Shown piece by piece: positions 5,981 to 14,944 of a stretch of 64,000 nt of DNA; the stretch's first letter is position 1; each line of letters starts with the position of its first letter. The position numbers and the translations under genes were made by a program. This DNA comes from a bacterium 1XD21-13. GTDB lineage: Bacteria > Bacillota > Clostridia > Lachnospirales > Lachnospiraceae. The notes under the pieces are model-generated. The model searched no databases, was not told the DNA's origin, and saw only the letters and a program-made list of their open reading frames with translations. Location: assembly GCA_009917555.1 (NCBI GenBank), contig QZDX01000013.1, forward strand, positions 1 to 64,000. Reading direction: 5' to 3'.

Positions 5981-8390
5981 TCCCTAACATCTCACTTTCA
6001 TAATTTACTAAATAATTTACCGCCACTTCCTCATAATCAATACTTTGTTCCTCTGGGTTTTCATCAAATACTCCAAGCCTTTCATACTCATAATCTCGTT
6101 GTCTGGCCTTCGATTCCCAAGAAAACTTTAAACTAGGCGTTCCTTTTACCAAAAAGTATTCCGGACATTTTATCTCTACCCAGATATCCCCTACTCCTTC
6201 TTTCTGTAAAAATACCTGATATTCCTGCACCGTAGATATTGTTTCTATAAAGATGGGATCAAAGTAGATATAGCATAAGCCATTCTCGTCCAATTTACCC
6301 GAACCAATATCTCCGAACATGGGGGAGGGTGTTTCGTAGCAATATTGAAGCACTTTTCCAAAATCATTTGTTTTAATAGCCCTGCTCTTAGTTCCCTCAC
6401 AAATTAAACGCTGATAAAAGAAAGCATCTATGCCAACCATCATCTGCTTGATATCTCCACCAGCATAGAAAGCCCAACCATCAATATCTCTCCTATGCAT
6501 AGCTATGTACCTTGCTCCAATAGAAGTTGAATAATAAGGGGTTATTGTAGTTTCTGTTTTCGCCCCCTCTTCCACAGAAAGGAAATACGGGTTTGCATTT
6601 AACCAAATATCATTGCCATTGTTCCTACCATTAAATTCCAATACAGATTGCTCTTTGGAATCGGAGCGGATCATGATTTTACCGCCCGTAATATTCGCAT
6701 TTGCACTGTTAAGCGTGGTTGCGTTTACGGTTCCGGTGAAACTTCCCTCGTTAAAATGTACCCCCGTATTGTCAATATACCCCACCTGTTCGCCAGTGGC
6801 ATTCAAGATCTTTAAGATTCCGTTCCCGTTCCCATTACCTCCCAGGGTAAGCGTTCCGCCCCTGGCCCAGCTGAAATTGATGCCAATGACGGATAACACG
6901 TTCAACACGGAGTTGCCGCTGGCATCCATCCCCGCAACCCATGTGTTCCCTCCGTCATTGGATGCCATAAACCCCTGTTCTGATTTCTTCCAGATTATCT
7001 GTGATTCCGAGAGTTCCGGCTTATCATGCTGGTATATGATCCTTCCGCCGCTTTCCGTCACCTCCACGGTCTCGAACAATCCCATGCTGTTGGCCATGAG
7101 GCTTGTCATATCCCGCACGGCCATGTCGTAGGTGGAGAGCTGCTTTTGGACTTCCTTTCTTGCCTCTGCAATCGTCTTGGAAGCAGAACCGTACCGCACC
7201 ACTTTATTTGCCGAGGGTGTCTTGGCATCACAGGACAAGCTTGTATAGTCTCCTATGGTGTAAACCACCTTTGTCAGATAGCAGGCATAAGAATTTCCCT
7301 TATGGTCACTAACGTAGGCACAATCCCCCGCCTCTATTGTTGGATCTCCCAGACAGGAGCATGACAACGGACGAAACCTCATTCCAATTATCTTCCTTCC
7401 CAGATGCTCCGCTATTCCCTGCTCCCGTCCGGAAAGTATCAATGGATTCTTCTCAATTGCCAGAACGTAACCTTCTTCCCCAAACAAACAGGCCGCTTCC
7501 TCCCCATCCGCCGTCACTTGAATGCCCGTAATCACCACGTCATCCGTGTTTACGTTCAGGCTTGCAAGGTGATAAATATGGTGATACCGTGCCATATCTC
7601 CAATGGTTCCTCCATAAATATCATCCCCTGACACATACCGTTCCGGGGATAGGTCATCAAAGAAACCTCCATCTACGGAATCCCCCGTTTCATAAATCTC
7701 CGGGGAAAAATAATCAAACCGTCCCCCATCCACATCATCCGTCCCATCAAAAGCGGACGTGTCATACCACTTAAATTCCAGTGCCCCGTCCACATTGCAT
7801 CTGGCAAAGCATCCCGCTATCTGGGCGACATAGGAAAGTACTTCCCGACAGTTCATGTCTGCATCCGGACGCTTGTCAACTATATAATCATCCCTGTCAA
7901 AACGGCTGCTGGCCAATGATACCCCGCAATAAAAACAGATGTCCTGTACTATCTGGAGCAGCGTGGCCGGATACCCCGTAGGCACATCAGCATAGCTGCA
8001 ATCAAACTTGGCCATGTGATCCAACGCCGTAAGATTGATCGTCATTCCAGGCGAGGTTGGAGCATCCACGGTAAAAACCCCTTTCTTCAGATACTCCATT
8101 CTCCCATCTGCCAGCATCCGGCCATCCCAGATCCGTATTTCAGCCTCGTAAAAATCATAAGGGCTGAAGCGATCTCGCTTATTCCTAAGCTGGAGAGTCA
8201 GCTGGTTGATTATCGCCGCACCTATTTGAAACTCATTGTCTCCCGAAACGCAGTCCTCAATCTGTAATCCCGATTCCAAGATATCTTCGTCCGTAATGTC
8301 CAGCGTCGTTCCATCCGCAAACAAAATGTTTCCTTTGCAATGAGAACGTTTTTTTGCTTGTTCTCTATATTCCTTACTTGTATGTATCAT
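5961..8390 (-). CDS. Tail hub / baseplate protein (siphovirus Tal-like)
   Basis: 809 residues with the ATG at 8390 (AGGTG five bases upstream; a GTG one codon earlier is too close). The N-terminal 400 residues have the build of prophage tail hub proteins that follow tape measure and distal tail proteins. A direct internal repeat lies near 215-260, where DVDGGRFDYFSPEIYETGD recurs as SVDGGFFDDLSPERYVSGD. The middle carries a Gly/Asn-rich beta-helix-like stretch. The C-terminal 150 residues (TPYYSTSIGARYIAMHRRDI onward) resemble fibre-support domains. It probably forms the tail tip to which the variable fibre attaches. No peptidase active site is obvious. Confidence 0.75.
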   Translation of the reverse strand: MIHTSKEYREQAKKRSHCKGNILFADGTTLDITDEDILESGLQIEDCVSGDNEFQIGAAIINQLTLQLRNKRDRFSPYDFYEAEIRIWDGRMLADGRMEYLKKGVFTVDAPTSPGMTINLTALDHMAKFDCSYADVPTGYPATLLQIVQDICFYCGVSLASSRFDRDDYIVDKRPDADMNCREVLSYVAQIAGCFARCNVDGALEFKWYDTSAFDGTDDVDGGRFDYFSPEIYETGDSVDGGFFDDLSPERYVSGDDIYGGTIGDMARYHHIYHLASLNVNTDDVVITGIQVTADGEEAACLFGEEGYVLAIEKNPLILSGREQGIAEHLGRKIIGMRFRPLSCSCLGDPTIEAGDCAYVSDHKGNSYACYLTKVVYTIGDYTSLSCDAKTPSANKVVRYGSASKTIAEARKEVQKQLSTYDMAVRDMTSLMANSMGLFETVEVTESGGRIIYQHDKPELSESQIIWKKSEQGFMASNDGGNTWVAGMDASGNSVLNVLSVIGINFSWARGGTLTLGGNGNGNGILKILNATGEQVGYIDNTGVHFNEGSFTGTVNATTLNSANANITGGKIMIRSDSKEQSVLEFNGRNNGNDIWLNANPYFLSVEEGAKTETTITPYYSTSIGARYIAMHRRDIDGWAFYAGGDIKQMMVGIDAFFYQRLICEGTKSRAIKTNDFGKVLQYCYETPSPMFGDIGSGKLDENGLCYIYFDPIFIETISTVQEYQVFLQKEGVGDIWVEIKCPEYFLVKGTPSLKFSWESKARQRDYEYERLGVFDENPEEQSIDYEEVAVNYLVNYESEMLGNEEIIN

Positions 8391-8398
8391 CACGTCAC

Positions 8399-8761
8399 CT
8401 ATTTTTGAACAAAATTAAATGAGATACCTTTCCAACGTACTTTTCCTTCCTCCAAAGAGTAAGCCGGGTTTTTTCTGTCTCCTACATAAAACGACTTGGT
8501 TGTATAAACAAATGGAATACGAGGATCCGGATATGTTACCTCAAACTCTTCCTTGTTATCCACGGCATTTAGTATGAGTGCGGCTTCTCCCCATTTTAAA
8601 ACCTGCCAGGAAACTTCCAACGTAACCTTGGTGGCGACGATATCCTTGTAACCATCCCCATTATTCAGACGTCCAGCCTCTTTTGAAGATATATCTTGAA
8701 TGTTCACCGTAAAAGAAGTGGGAAAAGGAATTTCAACCCCGTCTATTTTGAATACGTCCAT
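8399..8761 (-). CDS. Tail protein, DUF6711-like (distal-tail position)
   Basis: 120 residues, starting MDVFKIDGVEIPFPTSF. Small beta-rich proteins of this type sit directly after the tape measure in many Firmicutes siphophages and join the tail tube to the hub. It is 7 bases from the tape measure stop and 5 from the hub start. The family name is from recall of the pattern and is moderately certain. Confidence 0.65.
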   Translation of the reverse strand: MDVFKIDGVEIPFPTSFTVNIQDISSKEAGRLNNGDGYKDIVATKVTLEVSWQVLKWGEAALILNAVDNKEEFEVTYPDPRIPFVYTTKSFYVGDRKNPAYSLEEGKVRWKGISFNFVQK

Positions 8762-8768
8762 AAACTTC

Positions 8769-11672
8769 CTACACCTCCTGCGGGCTATACCGCCGGTTCA
8801 GACTTGCGTTTCCCCTGTTCGCATGTCTTGCTATATCCTCATCACCAATATAAAACTGCATATACTTTTGGAACATGATTTCCAGCACACGGTACAGCGT
8901 ATCATACAGTTCCTCCTTTGTGATGCCGCCGCTCCCATACTCATGGATCCGCCCTGCCAGCTGGCGGATCCATCCGGTATTCCGTTCCAAGGGCATGACC
9001 GCTTCCGCTCCATTCTCTCCAATGACCGCAGGTGTCGCCCTAGTCACCACGCCGCCCGCTGCCAGATAAGGAATTTTCGGGATATTGGGGCCAAAGTGTT
9101 TTCCTCCAACCAGCGGAACCCAATCAGGAATGTCTATGGAAATCCTATTGATGCCGGATATCGCCGCATTTACCAAGCTAATCACCGCATTCAGCGGAGC
9201 CTTTATTAATGCTCCCAACCCGCTCATAACTCCGGAAAAAATCTGCTTGACACCCTCCCAAGCCATTCTCCAGTTTCCGGAAAAAACGCCTTTTATAAAA
9301 GTAATCATCCCATTAAACACCTGCTTTATCCCTTGCCAGATGCTTTTCACTGTAGCCATAAAACCATTCAGCACTTCTCCAAAAATCCCAAAGTGCTTCG
9401 TCCAATCCACGGAAAAAATGGTAGTCAAAAAAGTGTCAAACTCCTGGAACTTCGCCTGCACCGCAGACCAGACCTCGTTCGCCTTTGCTTTCACGGTATC
9501 CCAATTTTTCACCAATAATACAATGACCGCAATCAATGCACTTATAATCGCTATCACGATCCCTATCGGACTGGTAAGGAACGCCATTGCGGCGCCCAAC
9601 GCCGTTGTAACCCCCGTCGCCACCGCAGCAATCGTGTTCCAGATTAAAATGACCGCATTTACCAATTTCACCGCAGCCGCCACGGAGCCTAGTATCACGG
9701 CAATTACTTCCATAATCGCCTGGTGCTCCGAAATCCATTTTCCTATGGCTTCCAGCCATCCGGCCAGCGTTTCCAGTATTGTACATATCGCTCCGCCCGT
9801 CCATGCTGCGAGCGGCTGGAGGAAACTCTCCCACAGCCAGCTTCCCAGAGGCTGGAGGGATTGAAGCACCGCATTCACCGCCGTGATTGCCGATGCCAGC
9901 AAGTCAAAAAATGCCGGAATCACATCCTCTATGGTCCAGGACGCAAAAGGAAGCAATACATTTTCATACATCCATACCAAGCCGTCGCATATCGTGGATG
10001 TCAATGGCTTGACGGCTTCCAATAATCCATCAAAAGCTTGTAAGATAGGTGAAAAATCAAGTCCTGCGCTCCAAACGGCCGTAGCCTCTGACATTTGATT
10101 CAACGCTCCCAGAACAAGCACTAATAAGTCAAAAAGCTTTTGTACAATCTGTGTCCCTGTGTCGTTGAATTTCCATGCATTATCAAATCCAACCGCAATG
10201 TTCCCAACTGTCAAAAGAATATTCCCAAGGATATCCAATATGCGGCTGCACACTTCCAGTCCCGTCCCGTTGGTCCAGACCTCAGCAAAGCTTTTCCCGA
10301 TATCCGCAAGCAGGCCTTTGATACCTGATACCGCAAACCTGGCAGCTTCTATTACTCCGGCTCCTTTTGCGTCCCATGCTTCTTTAAAGGGCCCAAAAAT
10401 AGTGGACAAGATATCTCTAAGCTTTCCGGCCGTCCCTTCCGCTTCAGACAGTCCGGCGTTTACTCCCCCGGCTCCTCCGGAGGAATCCGAATCTTCAAGC
10501 CTGTTTATTTCATCAAAGCCCATGAGCTGCTTCTGTTTGCCAGCTCCTCCGGCGGCCTTGGAAGCCGCGTTCAGTCCTTTGGCCGTCTTCAGGCTTTCAG
10601 AATAGGTCTTTCCAAATATCCGGCTTATTACATTTGCCATCATCCCGGACAATGCGGCCAGGGCCCTCATCAGCGCATTAATCGCCGGGAGGGCGGCTGT
10701 ATAAATGGACGCAAAGGAGACTTGAAGATTGGTTTTAATGGTATTTAAAGATGCCGCAAATTCCCGGTTGGTACTAAGGCAGCTTCCCAGATAGGAACGG
10801 AAGCCTGACAATGCCGTCCGCATGGCCTGGAACACCACTACCGACAAAAACATTCCTTTTAAATGTGAGTTCAACCGTCCGACACCCTTATTTACCTGTG
10901 AAAAGCCTTTTGTAACTGCGGACGTGGAACTCCTGGCCGAAGAAGCCAAGCCTTTCAGCTTCGCCAATATCTGTGTCAGTTTCGTTCCGGTTCCGGGCGG
11001 GCTCTTGCTGTTCAATACCGCATCCAGCTTCTCCCTGGTTGTCCCGGCCTCATTCTTAAGACGTTCCAGCTTGGCCGTCTCCGCATCAATACGGGCCATC
11101 AGTTCCTGTGCGGATGTGGATGTTTCCGGGCTCATGCGCACCTGCTCCAGCTTTTTCTTAAGCTCATCCACCTTACGGCCAAGAGCTTCATACTTAGGTT
11201 CCAGGGTATCCACCTGCTCCGATATCTGCCGGAATGCCTCTTTGCTGCCGCCGCTTTTCGCCGCCGCCTCATAGACCTCATATTGATCCAACAGTTCATT
11301 CATTTTCTGCCGGGCCGCAGCAAATTCCTTTTCCGCTGACTTAAGCTGCTTTTCCAAGCCTGTAACGCCCTTGTCCTGTGTCATCCCGCTAACCAGACCC
11401 TCATACTTGTTCCGCAGGCTCTGGATGACATTTTCCTGCTGGGTAATCCGCTCCTTCTGGCGGTTCAGCTGTCCGGTCAACTGCTCCAGCTCTTTTTTTG
11501 CCTTCTCCGTGCTGACCTTTCCCATGGCCCGGGTGATCTTTGCTGTCTCACCGTCCACGGCCTCACGCATTTTCTTTGTTTCGGCCTTGACGCTTCCCAT
11601 GTCCTTCTTATATCCGCCCAGGGCAACCCGTATTGCCACCTTCAACTCGTGCAGGGTCTTGCCGTCCGCCAT
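8769..11672 (-). CDS. Tail tape measure protein
   Basis: 967 residues, the longest gene of the prophage. Residues 1-230 are predicted coiled coil (many heptad-like KKEL/EKL runs), followed by several hydrophobic segments (about 500-545 and 620-700, such as VIAVILGSVAAAVKLVNAVI), then a Trp-rich repeated region and a C-terminal tail. This is the standard architecture of tape measure proteins, which set tail length and help DNA entry. The tail should be roughly 130-150 nm if the usual 1.5 angstrom per residue applies. Confidence 0.9.
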   Translation of the reverse strand: MADGKTLHELKVAIRVALGGYKKDMGSVKAETKKMREAVDGETAKITRAMGKVSTEKAKKELEQLTGQLNRQKERITQQENVIQSLRNKYEGLVSGMTQDKGVTGLEKQLKSAEKEFAAARQKMNELLDQYEVYEAAAKSGGSKEAFRQISEQVDTLEPKYEALGRKVDELKKKLEQVRMSPETSTSAQELMARIDAETAKLERLKNEAGTTREKLDAVLNSKSPPGTGTKLTQILAKLKGLASSARSSTSAVTKGFSQVNKGVGRLNSHLKGMFLSVVVFQAMRTALSGFRSYLGSCLSTNREFAASLNTIKTNLQVSFASIYTAALPAINALMRALAALSGMMANVISRIFGKTYSESLKTAKGLNAASKAAGGAGKQKQLMGFDEINRLEDSDSSGGAGGVNAGLSEAEGTAGKLRDILSTIFGPFKEAWDAKGAGVIEAARFAVSGIKGLLADIGKSFAEVWTNGTGLEVCSRILDILGNILLTVGNIAVGFDNAWKFNDTGTQIVQKLFDLLVLVLGALNQMSEATAVWSAGLDFSPILQAFDGLLEAVKPLTSTICDGLVWMYENVLLPFASWTIEDVIPAFFDLLASAITAVNAVLQSLQPLGSWLWESFLQPLAAWTGGAICTILETLAGWLEAIGKWISEHQAIMEVIAVILGSVAAAVKLVNAVILIWNTIAAVATGVTTALGAAMAFLTSPIGIVIAIISALIAVIVLLVKNWDTVKAKANEVWSAVQAKFQEFDTFLTTIFSVDWTKHFGIFGEVLNGFMATVKSIWQGIKQVFNGMITFIKGVFSGNWRMAWEGVKQIFSGVMSGLGALIKAPLNAVISLVNAAISGINRISIDIPDWVPLVGGKHFGPNIPKIPYLAAGGVVTRATPAVIGENGAEAVMPLERNTGWIRQLAGRIHEYGSGGITKEELYDTLYRVLEIMFQKYMQFYIGDEDIARHANRGNASLNRRYSPQEV

Positions 11673-11674
11673 GT

Positions 11675-12076
11675 CTAACTCCTTTCCCGTCTCCTCTGCT
11701 GATTCATCCGGAAAGCGTGCTGCATTCTCTGTGCCTTATAAAGCAGCATCTCTCCGGAAAGCTGTCCTTCGTCCTCTTTCTTTGTTTCCGCCTTATCCCT
11801 CTGAAACAGATCCGGGAAATATTCTGTCAGAGAAAAGTGAACGCCTTCTATGTCCCTGCCCTGTCCTAATGTGAACAAAACCTTCTCAATCAGGTTGCTC
11901 CCAAAAACGTCAAGCAGGGAGATTGCCTTCTGACTTTCTTCCTGAAGCTGTCTTTCCTTTCTCCTGTTCCAGCTGTCAATCAGGTCAAGCACTTCATGCA
12001 CCGATAGCTGATAAAACAGATCCGGCGTGTATCCGCAGTCTAGGAATTCCTCATAAAGGATTTGCATCTGTTCCAT
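11675..12076 (-). CDS. Tail assembly chaperone, second frame (gpT-like)
   Basis: 133 residues from the ATG at 12076, but the frame is open upstream to beyond 12166 with no stop. It is in the -1 frame relative to the preceding gene. Together they fit the conserved gpG/gpGT arrangement in which a fraction of ribosomes shift and produce a fusion. The product may therefore exist only as the C-terminal part of that fusion. It sits directly before the tape measure gene, the fixed place of this pair in long-tailed phages. Confidence 0.75.
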   Translation of the reverse strand: MEQMQILYEEFLDCGYTPDLFYQLSVHEVLDLIDSWNRRKERQLQEESQKAISLLDVFGSNLIEKVLFTLGQGRDIEGVHFSLTEYFPDLFQRDKAETKKEDEGQLSGEMLLYKAQRMQHAFRMNQQRRRERS

Positions 12077-12099
12077 CTGGTAGTCATAATTGTAAAGTC

Positions 12100-12576
12100 C
12101 TAAATGCTCTCCTGAACCTTCTCCATGGAATCCTCCATGTCCTCGACTACCGAATCGGAGAAAAAACCGGATACCATGAAAATCTGGAGGTACACGTCCA
12201 CGTACAGGTTAAGCTGCGTGCCGCCCTGCTCCTGGTACCTGTCGTACATTTCAATTATGTTTTTCAGCTTAATCCCGTGCTTCCATGGAAGTGCCGCCGC
12301 ATGAATTACCTGGAGCATGGTGGTAAGCGGCGGAATGTTGTCTTCGTCCCCCAGCATGGAAATGAGGTTTTTCCGGTACCTCTTTTCCAGTTCCAGCACC
12401 TGGGGCGTTGTAAGCTTAAGCTTCAGCTTCTCTTTGCCGATGTTCCAAAATGCAAACGCTGGCCGTTTCTGCTTTCTCTCTTCCATGGAAATTACATTTG
12501 TATCACTGCTTCCTGTTTCTTCCCCTGCCTGGTTTTCTTCGTTTTCGTATTCGTTGATTCCAACAAAGTTATCCAT
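12100..12576 (-). CDS. Tail assembly chaperone, first frame (gpG-like)
   Basis: 158 residues; helix-rich with an acidic N-terminal 35 residues. It lies between tail tube and tape measure. It carries a T TTT TTC slippery heptamer near its 3' end in the correct zero frame. A -1 slip there enters an open frame that joins the next gene without a stop. No domain beyond that is recognised; the assignment rests on position and frameshift structure. Confidence 0.75.
   Translation of the reverse strand: MDNFVGINEYENEENQAGEETGSSDTNVISMEERKQKRPAFAFWNIGKEKLKLKLTTPQVLELEKRYRKNLISMLGDEDNIPPLTTMLQVIHAAALPWKHGIKLKNIIEMYDRYQEQGGTQLNLYVDVYLQIFMVSGFFSDSVVEDMEDSMEKVQESI
12160..12166 (-). promoter_or_regulatory. 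Candidate programmed -1 ribosomal frameshift site
   Basis: Minus strand reads GGT TTT TTC; the heptamer T TTT TTC matches the X XXY YYZ rule. The -1 frame from here to 12076 has no stop and reads into the downstream chaperone frame. Confidence 0.65.
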
Positions 12577-12600
12577 TTTATTGCTCCTCTCTAATCAATG

Positions 12601-12628
12601 ATGCCATGCCAGCATCCTGACATGGCAT
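12601..12628. repeat. Inverted repeat between tail tube and chaperone genes
   Basis: ATGCCATG and CATGGCAT enclose a 12-base loop. There is no T-run after it on the minus strand, so it is not a standard terminator. It could set the relative expression of the abundant tail tube and the low-abundance chaperone by processing or attenuation. Confidence 0.45.
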
Positions 12629-12643
12629 GTCTTCTTGTTTCGT

Positions 12644-13057
12644 CTACACGGGATCCGTCACTTCGATGTCACTCTGCAAAGACATCTTAACCACCAGATC
12701 CACAACGGTATTGGTTCCTCCTCCGCGCTTGAAGCCGACAGAGGGGATCGCTTTGTAGGTAAAAGTTGTTCCATCTGTCCAGGTTTCCTTGAATTCCAAA
12801 ACAGTGTCGCTGTCCGCATACGAGCGGAGCATCCGGTAAGCCGAGCCCTCCGCGTTCTTCGTATGCACGAAGGTGTACTCCATGTCGCCGTAATCTCCAA
12901 TACCCGGCTCATAGCGCTTATTGGCCGCATTTAACGGAGTGTTCTCCACTTTTTCCTTTTCATTGTTCATGTCCGGAACCGTTTTTAGATCTGGAAGATC
13001 CACAAACTGTTCCGCTTCCGGGAACTTCACTCCCAGAAGAATTCCATTTGCAAGCAT
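12644..13057 (-). CDS. Major tail tube protein
   Basis: 137 residues, with a GGAGGAGCAGGGA leader. The beta-rich composition and the place between tail terminator and chaperone genes are those of a siphovirus tail tube protein. The segment DYGDMEYTFVHTKNAEGSAYR is similar in style to phi13/TP901-type tube proteins. An inverted repeat follows the gene. Confidence 0.75.
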   Translation of the reverse strand: MLANGILLGVKFPEAEQFVDLPDLKTVPDMNNEKEKVENTPLNAANKRYEPGIGDYGDMEYTFVHTKNAEGSAYRMLRSYADSDTVLEFKETWTDGTTFTYKAIPSVGFKRGGGTNTVVDLVVKMSLQSDIEVTDPV

Positions 13058-13074
13058 TCCCTGCTCCTCCTTTC

Positions 13075-13440
13075 CTACCTGGGGGAGGTGATCCTCCCCG
13101 TCTCTTCCTCCACGATGCCCTCAAACCGCATAATCTTATGCTTACGCTGGCTTTCGTTGGCATCCATGCACCCGGTCCGGATAAGGCCGAGCTCCCCGTT
13201 TAATTTTTCATCCACCGCACAGGCCAGGGCGGACGTGCTCCTTTTATTCCAGATATCAATACGGTACCGGATATAGGATGTGATCACCTTGTTTCCGGAC
13301 ATGTCCCTGGACTTGTTTTCCTCTTCCGTGTATTGGATCTGGGTGTCGCCCGTGAAATCATCCGGAAAACTGTCTGACACGTCCTTCTCCGGAACGATGG
13401 TTTCCAGCCGCCTTGCTATCTGTTCCTTGATATTGATCAT
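13075..13440 (-). CDS. Tail terminator / completion protein
   Basis: 121 residues, 4-base overlap with the preceding neck gene. Position and size (about 120 residues, mixed alpha/beta) match the minor tail protein that caps the tube. No catalytic motif. Confidence 0.6.
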   Translation of the reverse strand: MINIKEQIARRLETIVPEKDVSDSFPDDFTGDTQIQYTEEENKSRDMSGNKVITSYIRYRIDIWNKRSTSALACAVDEKLNGELGLIRTGCMDANESQRKHKIMRFEGIVEEETGRITSPR

Positions 13441-13919
13441 CTTGTCTTTTCCTCCAGGGCTTTTCGGATGTCCGCCTCCAGCTTGGCTTCCAGCTGATCC
13501 TCGTTGTCCTTTAAAGCCGGGTACAGATAAGGCTGTGCCGCCTGCCCTTCCACGTACCGGATGCCTGCGTCCGTCTCACTCACCAGGGACGGGATCCTTG
13601 CCCTCCATTTTTCAGAAGAGTACACGACACCAGCATCCGGAGCCGTCCCCGCATGGTTGGCGGCTCCCACCGGACCCGTGCCGAACTCCACAAAGACGGC
13701 GTGATCCGAATTGGTATGCACGGTATCCGTAATCTCCTCACCTTCCACCTCCGTTGTATGGTTGATGGACTTCCTGAGATCCCCGATGTCCACCGGGGCA
13801 CGCAGCCTGGCATCATCACGGACAAATTCGCCGCAGGCCTCCACGGATCGGTAAACCTCCTCTTCAATCCCGACCAGACCATCCAGCTGGGCCAACAATT
13901 CCTCCAAGCCTTCCATCAT
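13437..13919 (-). CDS. HK97 gp10-like neck protein
   Basis: 160 residues. The pattern AP-DIGDLRKSI ... DHAVFVEFGTG ... AQPYLYPAL is the signature of the HK97 gp10 family, which forms part of the head-tail connection. 4-base overlap with both neighbours, indicating coupled translation in the connector cluster. Confidence 0.8.
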   Translation of the reverse strand: MMEGLEELLAQLDGLVGIEEEVYRSVEACGEFVRDDARLRAPVDIGDLRKSINHTTEVEGEEITDTVHTNSDHAVFVEFGTGPVGAANHAGTAPDAGVVYSSEKWRARIPSLVSETDAGIRYVEGQAAQPYLYPALKDNEDQLEAKLEADIRKALEEKTR

Positions 13920-14290
13920 TGCAATCTCTCCAACAGGATGTTCAGGTGGCCCGTGGGGTGGATGGACACGATCCGATAATCCGGATCCTGCTCCGGTCCG
14001 GAATATACACAGACGCCATCACCGGCCGCCATGCTGAAAGCATGATCTCCAAACCAGTAGGTTTCCACCCCGTCCTCATTTGTAATGGTATAGGGTTCAT
14101 CCAATAGAAGCTTTTTCTGATACTGCTGGATATTGCCCGCCTGAACCTCGGCCATCCTTCCGGAACCGGAATATATGGTAGCATGAAGTTCTACATATTC
14201 CGGAGAATAAGCGGCGTATTTCTCGCCCTCCCGGCCCCTGACCACCTGCTTTTTCTTTAAATAGCATTTACTTTGATATCTTAGCCTCAC
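13916..14290 (-). CDS. Head closure-like connector protein
   Basis: 124 residues, basic N-terminus (MRLRYQSKCYLKKK), then a beta-rich body. It lies second in the connector set between the gp6-like and gp10-like genes, the usual place of a head-closure or stopper protein. It overlaps the gp6-like gene by 23 bases. Confidence 0.6.
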   Translation of the reverse strand: MRLRYQSKCYLKKKQVVRGREGEKYAAYSPEYVELHATIYSGSGRMAEVQAGNIQQYQKKLLLDEPYTITNEDGVETYWFGDHAFSMAAGDGVCVYSGPEQDPDYRIVSIHPTGHLNILLERLQ

Positions 14291-14594
14291 GTGCCACCAC
14301 CGCCTGCTTTAGTTTCCGATACGACAATATCCGCTTCATCAGGTCCTCCGGAACATCCTTCAGGTATGCGTAATGCACGCTCACGTCCCCCTCGGTTCTG
14401 CTTTCCTCCCCTGCCGCCAGAATCCTTCTTGCATAAATTTCTCCAAGGGACAGCTGCAGGTTGCTCATACGGGGCGTAATGGTAGTCCGATTGCATACGT
14501 CCAGAATCATTCCTTCGGCATCATTAAGTGCCTGCTCCAGAACCTCCCGGCCAGCTTCCGGAATCCGTCCGGAAAGCTCTTCTATCATTGTCAT
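14268..14594 (-). CDS. gp6-like head-tail adaptor
   Basis: 108 residues, mostly helical: LNDAEGMILDVCNRTTITPRM ... LGEIYARRILA is the pattern of the phage gp6-like head-tail connector family that binds beneath the portal. Starts within ATGA overlap of the preceding gene. Confidence 0.75.
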   Translation of the reverse strand: MTMIEELSGRIPEAGREVLEQALNDAEGMILDVCNRTTITPRMSNLQLSLGEIYARRILAAGEESRTEGDVSVHYAYLKDVPEDLMKRILSYRKLKQAVVAREAKISK

Positions 14595-14929
14595 GTTGCC
14601 TGTTCCCCGTCTTTCTCGGGGCTTTCCTGTTTTTCTTCCGCCCCGGCTTTCTCATTGACATTCTTCTCTTCATTTTCTACTTCCTTTCCATCCTTTTCAT
14701 CTCCCGCTTCCTTTCCATCCTTTTCATCTCCCGCTTCCTTTCCGGCTTTTTCGTTCTTTCCGGAAGCCGCTTTCTCTGTCTTTTTTTCCGCTGCGGATTT
14801 TTTCTTCTTAGGCTCTTCCTCCTGCTTTCCCTTCAGCTTAAAGCCCTGCTTCTCGTAAAACAGCCTGTAAGCCTTTTCCGTTGCCTGAATCTCATACCCA
14901 GATTTATTCACATAAGTGTTCATCTTCAT
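14591..14929 (-). CDS. Lys/Glu-rich phage protein with internal repeat
   Basis: 112 residues: an ordered N-terminus of about 35 residues (VNKSGYEIQATEKAYRLFYEKQGF) followed by a disordered Lys/Glu tail. The tail contains a 27-bp exact DNA repeat at 14690-14716 and 14717-14743, coding KEAGDEKDG twice. Such genes often follow the capsid gene in Firmicutes phages (head fibre or connector cofactor), but the function is unknown. The repeat could expand and contract by slippage. Confidence 0.65.
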   Translation of the reverse strand: MKMNTYVNKSGYEIQATEKAYRLFYEKQGFKLKGKQEEEPKKKKSAAEKKTEKAASGKNEKAGKEAGDEKDGKEAGDEKDGKEVENEEKNVNEKAGAEEKQESPEKDGEQAT

Positions 14930-14944
14930 TTTCTCTCTTCCTCC

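Noticed and set aside
12601-12628. Rho-independent terminator after the tail tube gene
   Set aside because: No T-run follows the hairpin on the minus strand; kept only as an inverted repeat.
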